Shown here in pieces: positions 44,728-53,235 of a stretch of 64,000 nt of DNA. Location of the stretch: positions 1 to 64,000 of the forward strand of contig NZ_VMNW02000021.1 of NCBI RefSeq assembly GCF_007713735.2. Direction: 5' to 3'. A program made the translations under genes and the position numbers. How positions within the stretch are numbered: the first letter of the stretch is position 1; every line of letters starts with the position of its first letter. Source of the DNA: Amycolatopsis acidicola. GTDB lineage: Bacteria > Actinomycetota > Actinomycetes > Mycobacteriales > Pseudonocardiaceae. The notes under the pieces are model-generated. The model worked only from the letters and a program-made list of their open reading frames with translations. It did no database searches and was not told where the DNA came from.

Positions 44728-45522
44728 GTGACGGCCGAGTACGAATCGCTGACCGTGTCGGAAAAGAACGCCGTCGCCGAGATCACGCTGTGCCGGCCCG
44801 AGTTGCTGAACCGGTTCGACGCCGTCGGTGAGGCCGAACTCGCCGCCGTGCTGCGGGAAATCGCGAGGGATGACGGCGTGCGCGCGGTGGTTCTGCTCGC
44901 GGAAGGGCGTGCGTTCTCGGCCGGCGGCGACTTCGATCTGATGCTCGAAGTCAACGTCGATCTGCCTGCGCGGCAGGCCGCGTTGCAACGTGCGCGCGAT
45001 CTGCTCGACGCGATCACGCACCTGCCCCAGCCCATGGTCGTCGGTGTCCAGGGAGCCGCCATCGGCCTCGGCGCGACGGTTCCGCTCGGCAGCGACGCCG
45101 TGGTGGCCTCCCGGAACGCGACGATCGCCGACACGCATGTCGGGATCGCGCTGGTGGCCGGGGACGGGGGAGCATTGTTCTGGCCGCAGTCCGCCGGCAT
45201 GCTTCGTGCCCGGCGTCATCTGCTGACCGGCGATCCCCTCGACGCCGCCAAGGCTTACGAGTTCGGGCTCGTCACCGACCTGGTGGACACGCCGGATGAC
45301 GTCGCACCGAAGGCGCGCGAGATCGCCGGGAGGATCGCGGCGCTGGCACCGCTGGCCGTGCAGGGGACCAAGGCCGCGCTCAACCAGCTGACGCGCCAGC
45401 GCGCCGGTGAAGTTCTCGAGACCGCCTTGCTCGCGGAAGGGGTCACGCTCGGGTCCGCGGATCTGGTCGAAGCGATCGCCGCGTTCAAGGAAAAGCGCTC
45501 CGGCGCCTACGTCGGCCGCTGA
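44728..45522 (+). CDS. Enoyl-CoA hydratase/isomerase family protein
   Basis: 264 residues. Crotonase fold segments are AFSAGGDFDLM and VQGAAIGLGATVPLGSD. The two hydratase glutamates are replaced (GLGAT, THVGIALVAGDGG), so it probably isomerises or has another crotonase chemistry. AAAGGGG precedes GTG 44728. It heads a four-gene operon with a lipocalin-like protein, long-chain acyl-CoA synthetase and thiolase, controlled by the palindrome 1 site at 44697. Confidence 0.87.
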   Translation: MTAEYESLTVSEKNAVAEITLCRPELLNRFDAVGEAELAAVLREIARDDGVRAVVLLAEGRAFSAGGDFDLMLEVNVDLPARQAALQRARDLLDAITHLPQPMVVGVQGAAIGLGATVPLGSDAVVASRNATIADTHVGIALVAGDGGALFWPQSAGMLRARRHLLTGDPLDAAKAYEFGLVTDLVDTPDDVAPKAREIAGRIAALAPLAVQGTKAALNQLTRQRAGEVLETALLAEGVTLGSADLVEAIAAFKEKRSGAYVGR

Positions 45523-45555
45523 ACCCGTCTGCCTCCCAACACGAAGGAGAGACCA

Positions 45556-46665
45556 GTGTCGTTGCTGGGCCCGCTCGACGAACACCTCAACCACCAGACC
45601 CCCCGGCCCTTCCGCGTGCCCGGCACGACCGACCACCGGTTCTACGACCGGCACTGGTTCGAGGCGATCAGCCCGGACGGTGAGCTGATGATGATCGCCG
45701 GCATGGGCGTGTACAAGAACCTCGGTACCACCGACGGGTTCGTGACTGTCCAAAACGGACGCCAGCAGACCAACGTCCGGGTTTCGCGGCCCCTTGGCGA
45801 CGATCTGGAACCCCGCGTCGGCCCGCTGAAGGTCGAGGTGCTCGAGCCGTTCGAGCGCATCCGGCTTTCGCTGGACGAAGGAGATCATCCCGTCCGCGCG
45901 GAACTGGAATGGGCGAGCACGTTCCCCGCGTATCTGGAAGCCCCGCACCTGACCTTCGTCGACGGTCGCGTTGTCCAGGACACGAGCCGTTACGACCAGC
46001 TCGGCCGTTGGAGCGGATGGATCGAGCTGGACGGCGAGCGGTTCGACTACACCGACTGGTGGGGCGTGCGGGACCATTCGTGGGGTGTGCGGCCGGACGT
46101 CGGCGGTTTCGAACCGTCCCACGGCCGCCAGTGGAACGGGTCGCTGCTGTGGCTGTGGGCCTATGCGGTGGCGGGCGACACGGCGTGCCACTTCCAGCTG
46201 CGTGAGAGCGGAACGGGCGAGCTGCAGCACTTCGACGGGGAGATCACCTTCGCTCCGTCGTCCGGGCGCGATCCGGTTCGCATCGAGCGCGTCGAGCACG
46301 ACATCCGGTTCATCGAGGGCACCCGGGACTGGGAGACGCTCGTCTACGAGCTGCACCTGTCCGACGGCGACAAGATGATCCTCGAGGCCACCGCGCTGCA
46401 GAGTGCGTGGGCGTACCGGGGGACCGGGTACGAGAACGGCTTCGAAGACAGCCGCGGAGTCGGGGTTCCCCGGGGCGAACTGGTCGAGTTCGACCGGCTG
46501 GATCTCTCGGTCCCGGGCCGGGTCACCCGCGAGGGCGAGCCGTACCGGCCCGGCCACCGGGAGCAGCCGGCCAAGGTCACCCTCAACGGCGTACCGGGAA
46601 CCGGGCATCTGCCCGTGATGACGACCGGCCGGATCGAAAGGTACGACCTCGGCCGCCGACGCTGA
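45556..46665 (+). CDS. Lipocalin-like (CrtC/DUF7064-type) protein, second copy
   Basis: 369 soluble residues. The central GVRDHSWGVRPDVGGFEP is the family hallmark and corresponds to GAHRDRTWGLR of the protein at 2639; overall identity to it seems low. Many Trp/Asp-rich strands suggest a two-domain lipocalin-like barrel that may bind or hydrate a hydrophobic molecule. GTG 45556 follows AAGGAGAG. As with its relative, the next neighbour is a long-chain FadD, so the pair is a repeated module. Catalysis is unproven. Confidence 0.7.
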   Translation: MSLLGPLDEHLNHQTPRPFRVPGTTDHRFYDRHWFEAISPDGELMMIAGMGVYKNLGTTDGFVTVQNGRQQTNVRVSRPLGDDLEPRVGPLKVEVLEPFERIRLSLDEGDHPVRAELEWASTFPAYLEAPHLTFVDGRVVQDTSRYDQLGRWSGWIELDGERFDYTDWWGVRDHSWGVRPDVGGFEPSHGRQWNGSLLWLWAYAVAGDTACHFQLRESGTGELQHFDGEITFAPSSGRDPVRIERVEHDIRFIEGTRDWETLVYELHLSDGDKMILEATALQSAWAYRGTGYENGFEDSRGVGVPRGELVEFDRLDLSVPGRVTREGEPYRPGHREQPAKVTLNGVPGTGHLPVMTTGRIERYDLGRRR

Positions 46666-46690
46666 CCCCGACCGAGCAAAGGAGCACGGT

Positions 46691-48493
46691 ATGAGTGGCG
46701 CACCGATCGAAGCGGCGACGCTCGCTGAGGCCTTCCAGCGAACCGTCGCCACCTACCCGGAGAAACCCGCGCTGCGGACGGTCGGGGGAGCGACGGAGCT
46801 GACCTGGGCACAGCTGGACGAACGGGTACGGGCGGTCGCCGCGGGCCTCGACTCCTTGGGAGTCCGTAAAGGTGACAAGGTCGCGATCCTCATGCGCAAC
46901 CTCGTCGAGAACCACCTGACCGACTACGCCGTCGCGCATCTCGGCGCGGTCCCGTTCGGCATCTTCAACACCTCCTCGCCCGAGCAGATCGCCTACCAGG
47001 TGGGTCACGCGGAGGCCAGGCTCGTGATCACCGAGTCCCGGTTCCTCCCCGGCGTCCGGCCTGCGATGTCCACTTTGGACGGTCTGGTCGAGCACGTCGT
47101 TGTCGTCGACGGGGAACGCGCGGAGCTGGGGGACCTCGAGACCACGTTGCGGGCGGTGGAAGGGGAGCATCGGCCTGGCTTCGACTTCGACGCCGCGTGG
47201 CGGGCGATCGAGCCCGAGGACGTCGAGTGCATCATCTACACCTCGGGTACGACCGGGCAGCCGAAGGCGGCGCAGTGGTCGAACCGGATGATCATGTCCG
47301 GGCTGCGGTCGGTCGACAAGGCGATCCCGCTGCCACGCCGCGGAGTCGTGTCGTTCATGCCGATGGCCCACGCCGGTGGCCGCAACAACGGCCATCACTA
47401 CGCGCTGGCCTACGGCGCCACGCTCACGGTGTGCCCCGACTTCGCCGACGTTCCCGCGTCACTGGTCGACGTGCATCCCGACCTGTTCATGTCTTCGCCC
47501 CGGCTGTTCGAGAAGCTCCAGGTGGCGATCGAGGGAATGATCGAGAGTTCGCCCGAACCCGCGCGCACGGAACTCAGGGCGGCGGTCGCGCTCGGTCTCC
47601 GCTTCGCCCACGCCGAGGACGCCGGTTTCACCGGGTCCATCGATGATCTCGCGCACCTCGCCGGTGAACGGCAACGAGGCCTGGAACTGCTCAAGCCGAT
47701 CCTCGCGAGGATCGGCTTCGACCGGCTCGAAGCCGTCATCATCGGGGGTGCCACCGTGGCGCCCGAGCTCGTGCACTTCTTCCGCGCGGTGGGCGCGCCC
47801 ATGCTGGAGGCCTACGGCGCCACCGAAGTCCTGCTGAACGTCTTCAACCGCGTCGACGACTTCAAGACCGGGACCGCGGGAAAGCCACTGCCGGACGTCG
47901 AGCTCAAGCTCGCCGAGGACGGCGAGGTCCTGTGCCGCGGCCCGCTGACCATGTCCGGCTACTACCGCGACGCGGACAAGACAGCGGAAGTGATGGACGA
48001 CGAAGGCTGGTTGCGCACCGGCGACATCGGCGAACTGGATGCCGACGGTTTCCTGAGGATCATCGATCGCAAGAAGGAAATCATCATCAACTCGCACGGC
48101 AAGAACATGTCGCCCGCCGTGATCGAAACGGCCATCACCGAGGAAAGCTCCCTGATCGCCCAGTTCGTCGCCATCGGCGAGGCACGCCGCTACGTGACCG
48201 GCCTGGTCACGCTCGACCCCGTCGCCGTGGCCACTTTCGTGAAGCAGCACAGCGAACTCGCCGGGCTCAGCGAGGAGGAAGTCCTGCGCTCGCCGCGGAT
48301 CCGGGAGGAGATCCAGCGGGCCGTCGACCGCGGGAACGCCCGGCTCAACCGCAACGAGCAGGTCAAGAAGTTCACCGTGCTCGGCGGGGCCTGGGAGATC
48401 GACGGCGACGAGCTGACTCCGACGGCGAAGGTCAAACGGCGTGTCGTCAACCGGAAGTACGCCCGCCAGATCGACGAACTCTATTCGGAATGA
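46691..48493 (+). CDS. Long-chain acyl-CoA synthetase (FadD type)
   Basis: 600 residues. YTSGTTGQPKAAQ at 183-195 is the ATP signature. EAYGATEVLLNVFNR, GWLRTGDIG and DRKKEIIINSHGKNMSP are the later motifs of the long-chain synthetase group. It differs from the ligase at 3712 in the substrate tunnel (MPMAHAGGRNNGHHY). AAAGGAG precedes the ATG. Its stop is 7 bases before the thiolase start, a tight operon link. Confidence 0.9.
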   Translation: MSGAPIEAATLAEAFQRTVATYPEKPALRTVGGATELTWAQLDERVRAVAAGLDSLGVRKGDKVAILMRNLVENHLTDYAVAHLGAVPFGIFNTSSPEQIAYQVGHAEARLVITESRFLPGVRPAMSTLDGLVEHVVVVDGERAELGDLETTLRAVEGEHRPGFDFDAAWRAIEPEDVECIIYTSGTTGQPKAAQWSNRMIMSGLRSVDKAIPLPRRGVVSFMPMAHAGGRNNGHHYALAYGATLTVCPDFADVPASLVDVHPDLFMSSPRLFEKLQVAIEGMIESSPEPARTELRAAVALGLRFAHAEDAGFTGSIDDLAHLAGERQRGLELLKPILARIGFDRLEAVIIGGATVAPELVHFFRAVGAPMLEAYGATEVLLNVFNRVDDFKTGTAGKPLPDVELKLAEDGEVLCRGPLTMSGYYRDADKTAEVMDDEGWLRTGDIGELDADGFLRIIDRKKEIIINSHGKNMSPAVIETAITEESSLIAQFVAIGEARRYVTGLVTLDPVAVATFVKQHSELAGLSEEEVLRSPRIREEIQRAVDRGNARLNRNEQVKKFTVLGGAWEIDGDELTPTAKVKRRVVNRKYARQIDELYSE

Positions 48494-48500
48494 GGCTTTG

Positions 48501-49673
48501 ATGGGAAAGGCTTTGCTCGTCAGTGCGGTGCGCACCGCGATCGGCACCGCGCGCAAGGGCACTCTCGCGCAGACCCCACCGGAACGCCTGGCGACGCACG
48601 TACTGCGCGCGGCGATTCAGCGCGCGGGCGTCGCGCCGGGTGACATCGACGACGTGATCCTCGCCGAGAGCCTGCAGGGCGGCGGGGACATCGCCCGTTA
48701 CGCCGCCGTCGAGGCGGGAATGATCGCGGTGCCGGGGCAGGCGGTCAACCGTCATTGCGCGGGCAGCCTCACCAGCGTGGCGAACGGGGCCGCGGCGATC
48801 ATGTCGGGGATGGCCGACGCGGTGGTGGCCGGCGGTGTCCAGTCGTCCTCGCTGGCGCCGATCCTTCGCCGGCCGGTGCCGGGAGCGCCCGAGGAGTTCC
48901 GCGAGGGAATGGCGCCGACCTATCCGTACACGGACGACACCGGCGACGACGTGACGCTCTCCGTGGGCTGGAACGTCGCGCGGCACTACGGGCTGAGCCG
49001 GGAGCGGATGGACGAATGGGCCGCGCGTTCGCACGCCCGTGCCTGCGCCGCGATCGACGCGGGCACGTTCGCCGACGAGATCGTGCCCATCGACGTGACC
49101 ACCGCCGACGGCGGAACCGCCGCTTTCGCGGTCGACGAGCACCCCCGTCGCGATTCGAGCGTCGAACGCCTGGCCCAGCTCAAGCCGCTGCATCCGGAGA
49201 TCGCGGATTTCTCCATCACCGCGGGCAATGCCTCAGGCGTCAACGACGGCGCGGCGGCGCTGACGCTCGTGTCCGAAGAGCGATCGCGAAGCCTGGGCGC
49301 GCGGCCGCTGGCCTCGGTGCGGGCCTGGGCCGCGGTCGGCGTCGATCCCCAGCTCACCGGGTCCGGTGCGATCGTCGCGATCCGGCAGGTCCTCGACCGG
49401 GCGGGCCTTTCGGTGGGCGACGTCGACCTGTGGGAGATCAACGAGGCGTTCGCGTCCGTTCCGGTCGCGGCCTGCCAGGAGCTGAAGATCGACGAGGCGC
49501 TCGTCAACCCGTTCGGCAGCGGCTGCAGCCTGGGCCATCCGGTCGCCGCGTCCGGCGCCCGCATGCTCACGACGCTGGCGCACCAGCTTCGCCGTGGTGG
49601 CGGGAAGATCGCGGTGGCGGCCATGTGCGCGGGCGGCGGCCAAGGCGGCGCGGTCGTCCTCGAAGCCGAATGA
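48501..49673 (+). CDS. Thiolase family protein (acetyl-CoA acyltransferase)
   Basis: 390 residues. Nucleophilic Cys86 is in NRHCAGSLTS; INEAF, SLGHPVAASGAR and AAMCAGGGQGGAV give the rest of the active site. The HCAGSL variant and its partners suggest it acts on the product of the long-chain ligase in the same operon. It ends before a strong terminator at 49676. Confidence 0.92.
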   Translation: MGKALLVSAVRTAIGTARKGTLAQTPPERLATHVLRAAIQRAGVAPGDIDDVILAESLQGGGDIARYAAVEAGMIAVPGQAVNRHCAGSLTSVANGAAAIMSGMADAVVAGGVQSSSLAPILRRPVPGAPEEFREGMAPTYPYTDDTGDDVTLSVGWNVARHYGLSRERMDEWAARSHARACAAIDAGTFADEIVPIDVTTADGGTAAFAVDEHPRRDSSVERLAQLKPLHPEIADFSITAGNASGVNDGAAALTLVSEERSRSLGARPLASVRAWAAVGVDPQLTGSGAIVAIRQVLDRAGLSVGDVDLWEINEAFASVPVAACQELKIDEALVNPFGSGCSLGHPVAASGARMLTTLAHQLRRGGGKIAVAAMCAGGGQGGAVVLEAE

Positions 49674-49675
49674 CG

Positions 49676-49713
49676 AAAAGGGGGGCGCGGTTTCCACCGC
49701 GCCCCCTTTTTTT
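49676..49713. terminator. Rho-independent terminator
   Basis: GGGGGCGCGG / CCGCGCCCCC with a six-base loop is followed by seven Ts and preceded by AAAAG, so it works in both directions between the thiolase and the minus-strand acyl-CoA ligase. Confidence 0.85.
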
Positions 49714-49723
49714 CGTGTCTCAT

Positions 49724-51388
49724 TCAGCGTTGGCGGGACACCCGGATTCCGGCCGCGTCGCGGTCCCAGGTCGTTGTGGTCAGGCCCTCCGTGCGGAGCT
49801 GGAACTTCTGCACCTTGTTGCTGGGCGTGCGGGGCAGGTCGTCCCGGAATTCGATGTAGCGGGGGACGGCGAAGTAGGGCACGTTGTCGATCGCCCAGGT
49901 GCAGAGTTCTTCTTCGGTGACAACGACATCAGGACGGACCACCACGGTGATCTTGAGCGAGTCCTCGGTCGCGCTCGTGTGCACCGAATGCGCCGCGACC
50001 TCGTGGACCGCGGGATGGCGCAGGAACGCGCGTTCGACCTCGTAGCTGGAAATGTTCTCGCCGCGGCTGCGCAGGTAGTCCTTCTTGCGGTCGACGAAGA
50101 ACAGGTAGCCGTTCTCGAGCCGGCCGAGGTCGCCGGTGTGCACCCACATGTTGCGCCAGACCTTCATCGTCTCGTCCGGACGGCGCCAGTAGCCCTCGAA
50201 CATCACGTGCGGTTTGCGGGGCCGGAACGCGATTTCGCCGGTGCCGCCGTCGGGAACGCGGTTGTCGTCGTCGTCCAGGATGGCCACTTCGAAACAGTCG
50301 TCGGCGACCCGGCCGCAGGAGTCCTCGGGCGGCGTCGGCTCGCCGACGCAATGCAGGGCCAGGCGCAGGCCCTCGGTCTGGCCGTAGTTCCAGCTGCTCG
50401 CGAACTCCACGCCGAAGCGGTCGTGCCATACCCGGCGCAGCTGCGGTGGGAACGGCGCGCCTTCGACGGCACGCAGCTGGCCGAAGCAGCGCTTCATCTC
50501 CGGGCTGTCGGGCGCGTTGGCCACGAGCGGGAAGATCGACGCCATCAGCCGGGCGTTGGTCGCCCCGGACCGTTCGATCTCGGACCAGAAGCTGGACAGG
50601 GAGAACCGTTGCGCGATGGTCGCGCGGGTCTGCGAGAGCAGCGCCGCGGTGACGACGTCGACGCCGGCGTTGTGGAACAGGGGCAGGGGCGTGTAGAAGG
50701 AGTCGCCCGGGCGTGGCGGAACCGTCTGCAGTGACTGGCGGCCGATGTGGCAGATGAAGTTCTGGCTGAGCATGCAGCCCTTCGAAGGCCCGGTCGTGCC
50801 GGAGGTGTAGATCAGCATCGACAGATCGCCGGGCCTGGCCGTGACCGGGATGGCGGAATCGTCGTCGCCAGCGTGCGCGTCCAGGGGCTCGACGGGGACC
50901 GCGCACCGGGCGGTCACTTCGGCGGCCGCATCGCCCCGGCAGAGGATCAGCCGCAGATCAGGCAGCTCCGCGCTCACCTCGCAGACGTGCTCCAGGTAGC
51001 GCGATTCGGTGATGACGATCCGCGCCTGCGAGTCGTCGAGCTGGTGCCGCAGGAACTCCCCGCGGTAAGCGGTGTTCAGCGGAACCCAGACCGCGCCTGC
51101 CTTGTTCGCGCCCAGCCAGGTCACCACCTGGTCGACGTTGTTGTCGAGCACGGTGGACACGGTCTGCCCGGCGGAGACGCCGAGCCGGTGGAGTTCGTGA
51201 GCGAACCGGGTCGAGAGCAGGTCGATCTCGGCGTAGCTGAAGGTTTTCCCGCTGAAGTCCAGGAAGACCTGGTCCGGCACCGCGGCGACCGCCCGCTCCA
51301 GGGCGTCGAGCACGGTGTCGGTGGTCATTCCCAGTACCTCGGCGACCACACTCTCCGGAGAGGGTGTCCGGGTCTCGTCGAGCACCAC
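49724..51388 (-). CDS. Acyl-CoA synthetase, CaiC-like
   Basis: 554 residues. YTSGTTGPSKGC at 194-205, WNYGQTEGLRL, WVHTGDLG, DRKKDYLRSRGENISSYEVE and the closing PRTPSNKVQKF give a complete adenylate-forming enzyme. The RRGENISSYEVE-like form resembles crotonobetaine/carnitine-CoA ligases, suggesting a short or branched acid substrate. GTG 51388 and GTG 51385 follow AAGGAGG; the second is better spaced. It is divergent from carotenoid oxygenase 2, with palindrome 1 sites facing both genes. Confidence 0.88.
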   Translation of the reverse strand: MVLDETRTPSPESVVAEVLGMTTDTVLDALERAVAAVPDQVFLDFSGKTFSYAEIDLLSTRFAHELHRLGVSAGQTVSTVLDNNVDQVVTWLGANKAGAVWVPLNTAYRGEFLRHQLDDSQARIVITESRYLEHVCEVSAELPDLRLILCRGDAAAEVTARCAVPVEPLDAHAGDDDSAIPVTARPGDLSMLIYTSGTTGPSKGCMLSQNFICHIGRQSLQTVPPRPGDSFYTPLPLFHNAGVDVVTAALLSQTRATIAQRFSLSSFWSEIERSGATNARLMASIFPLVANAPDSPEMKRCFGQLRAVEGAPFPPQLRRVWHDRFGVEFASSWNYGQTEGLRLALHCVGEPTPPEDSCGRVADDCFEVAILDDDDNRVPDGGTGEIAFRPRKPHVMFEGYWRRPDETMKVWRNMWVHTGDLGRLENGYLFFVDRKKDYLRSRGENISSYEVERAFLRHPAVHEVAAHSVHTSATEDSLKITVVVRPDVVVTEEELCTWAIDNVPYFAVPRYIEFRDDLPRTPSNKVQKFQLRTEGLTTTTWDRDAAGIRVSRQR

Positions 51389-51447
51389 GAACCTCCTTGT
51401 TCGCTCGTGCGCCGGGATCGCGCATCCGGCGGCGGCGCGAGGATTTA

Positions 51448-51464
51448 TTAGAGCTTGCGTCTCA
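51448..51464. promoter_or_regulatory. Palindrome 1 site, ligase side
   Basis: TTAGAGCTTGCGTCTCA has a perfect right arm GTCTCA and lies 60 bases upstream of the acyl-CoA ligase start at 51388. Confidence 0.65.
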
Positions 51465-51561
51465 GAACATTAGCCAGCGGAGCGCGGGATGTCCACGGTT
51501 GTGCCCGAGATGCCTGCTGGAGCTGGGAAACTTTGACGCGGGACCCGATGTCTCGTAACTT

Positions 51562-51578
51562 TGAGATAAGCAAGCTCA
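51562..51578. promoter_or_regulatory. Palindrome 1 site, carotenoid oxygenase 2 side
   Basis: TGAGATAAGCAAGCTCA sits in a TTTGAG-N9-CTCAAA frame 42 bases before ATG 51620. With the site at 51448, each divergent gene has its own copy. Confidence 0.7.
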
Positions 51579-51619
51579 AAAATTGCCCCGACGGCAAGGT
51601 CGTGGGCGAGGAGGGTGTC

Positions 51620-53116
51620 ATGGGGTATCCGATCCCGAAAGATCCACGCCTGCTGGGGCCGTTCCAGCCGATGCGCTTCGAAGCGACGGTCGAGGAGTGC
51701 ATCGTCACGTACGGCGAGATCCCGAAGGACCTGGCCGGTGGCTTCTACCGCGTCGGCCCGACGTGGAAGCGCCCGACCAAGCAGGGCACCAACGGGCTGC
51801 TGTCCATGGACGGCATGGTGCAGGGCCTGGTGATCGAGAACGGCCGTGCCGACTTCCGCAACCGGTGGATCCGGACGCCGAAGTACGCGCTGGAGCAGCA
51901 GCACCGCAAGAGCATGTTCGCCTTCGCGGACGGCGACTGGCAGGACTGGCGCAACTTCGGGCTGGGTGACGCCGTCCGCGACCAGTTCACCTGCGGGGTC
52001 CCGCAGGGAACCAGCAACGTGAACATCTTCCCGTTCCAGGGCAAGATGCTCGCGACCGCGGACTCGGTCGGCGCGCCGATCGCCGTCGACCCGATCACGC
52101 TCGACACGGTCGGCATCGTGCCCTGGTCGTCGAAGCTGTCGGCCGGTATCCACGAGAAGGCGGCGTTCGGCGACGCGGGCTTCACCGCGCATCCCAAGTG
52201 GGACCGGGAAACGGGCATGCTCTACGGCTGGACGTACCGTGACCGCCGGCCGTACGTGACCTTGCACTTCGTGCATCCCTCAGGCGCCGTCGAGACGCGG
52301 GATCTGGACGACGCGCCGTACAACACCGTCGCGCACGACATCTGGCTCACCCCGGAGCACGTGGTGATGCCCTTCCAGCCGTTCCTGGTCGACCGGGCGC
52401 GCATCGCCGAGGGGCGGAGCGTCTACTCGTGGGAGCCGGACCGGCCGATCGTGCTGGCCCTCATCCCGCGCCACGACATCCACGGCCCGGTCCGCTGGGT
52501 GACCCTGGACGCCGACCCGCAGTACGTGATGCACACGATGTCGGCGAATGTCGAGGGCGGCAGGCTCACGCTCGACGCCCCCATCTTCAACCGGCCGCCG
52601 TTCCCCTTCGAGCAGGACTTCGAAGAGGGCGACGAGGTGGCGCTGTTCTTCAGTATCGCCAAGAGCCAGCTCGGCCGCTGGACGGTGGACCTGGACACCG
52701 GCAAGACCGGCGTCGAACAGCTTTCGGACCGGCCATCGGAGTTGCCGAAGGTGGACGAACGCTTCTACGGCCAGGGGTACCGCTGGGGGTATCAGGTGGG
52801 CGGCCGCGTGAAGCGAAGCGGGATGTCCATGAACAGCCTCGTGGTCACGGACATGCGCACCCTGTCCGACCAGGAGTACACGATCCGCACCGATCAGCCC
52901 GCGGCCGTGCTGGAGGCCACGTTCGCCCCGCGTACGCCCGATTCGCCGGAGGGGGACGGCTACATCATCGTGCCGGTGTCGTGGTGGGCCGAGAACCGCG
53001 GCGAGTACCTGATCTTCGACACCGACGACATCACCCGGGGGCCGATCACCCGGATCGAGCTGCCGTTCCGGCTCGGCTGGACCGCGCACGGGCACTGGCT
53101 CGACTTCCGGTCCTGA
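51620..53116 (+). CDS. Carotenoid-cleavage-type dioxygenase 2
   Basis: 498 residues, the same length as the enzyme at 28093 and alike over the whole chain, including long identical blocks such as GPFQPMRFEATVEECIVT. The four iron-binding His are in TAHPKWD, VAHDIW, MHTMSAN and AHGHW. Differences cluster in surface loops (FADGDWQDWRNF against WTDGGFGDWRDT), so substrates may be related but not identical. GAGGAGGGTGTC precedes the ATG. It is followed 120 bases later by the Baeyer-Villiger gene with its own operator. Confidence 0.9.
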   Translation: MGYPIPKDPRLLGPFQPMRFEATVEECIVTYGEIPKDLAGGFYRVGPTWKRPTKQGTNGLLSMDGMVQGLVIENGRADFRNRWIRTPKYALEQQHRKSMFAFADGDWQDWRNFGLGDAVRDQFTCGVPQGTSNVNIFPFQGKMLATADSVGAPIAVDPITLDTVGIVPWSSKLSAGIHEKAAFGDAGFTAHPKWDRETGMLYGWTYRDRRPYVTLHFVHPSGAVETRDLDDAPYNTVAHDIWLTPEHVVMPFQPFLVDRARIAEGRSVYSWEPDRPIVLALIPRHDIHGPVRWVTLDADPQYVMHTMSANVEGGRLTLDAPIFNRPPFPFEQDFEEGDEVALFFSIAKSQLGRWTVDLDTGKTGVEQLSDRPSELPKVDERFYGQGYRWGYQVGGRVKRSGMSMNSLVVTDMRTLSDQEYTIRTDQPAAVLEATFAPRTPDSPEGDGYIIVPVSWWAENRGEYLIFDTDDITRGPITRIELPFRLGWTAHGHWLDFRS

Positions 53117-53176
53117 CCCGCGCCGGGCGCGGATCACGGTCCCTTCGTGTTGACATTCGACCGGGTGGACCTATTC

Positions 53177-53193
53177 TGAGACGATAAGGCTCA
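53177..53193. promoter_or_regulatory. Palindrome 1 site before Baeyer-Villiger gene
   Basis: TGAGACGATAAGGCTCA is among the closest copies to the consensus, in an AT-rich stretch 43 bases upstream of ATG 53236. Confidence 0.72.
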
Positions 53194-53235
53194 ATATTAT
53201 GGCCGGAGACACGGGTTTCCGGAAAAGGGGTTCAC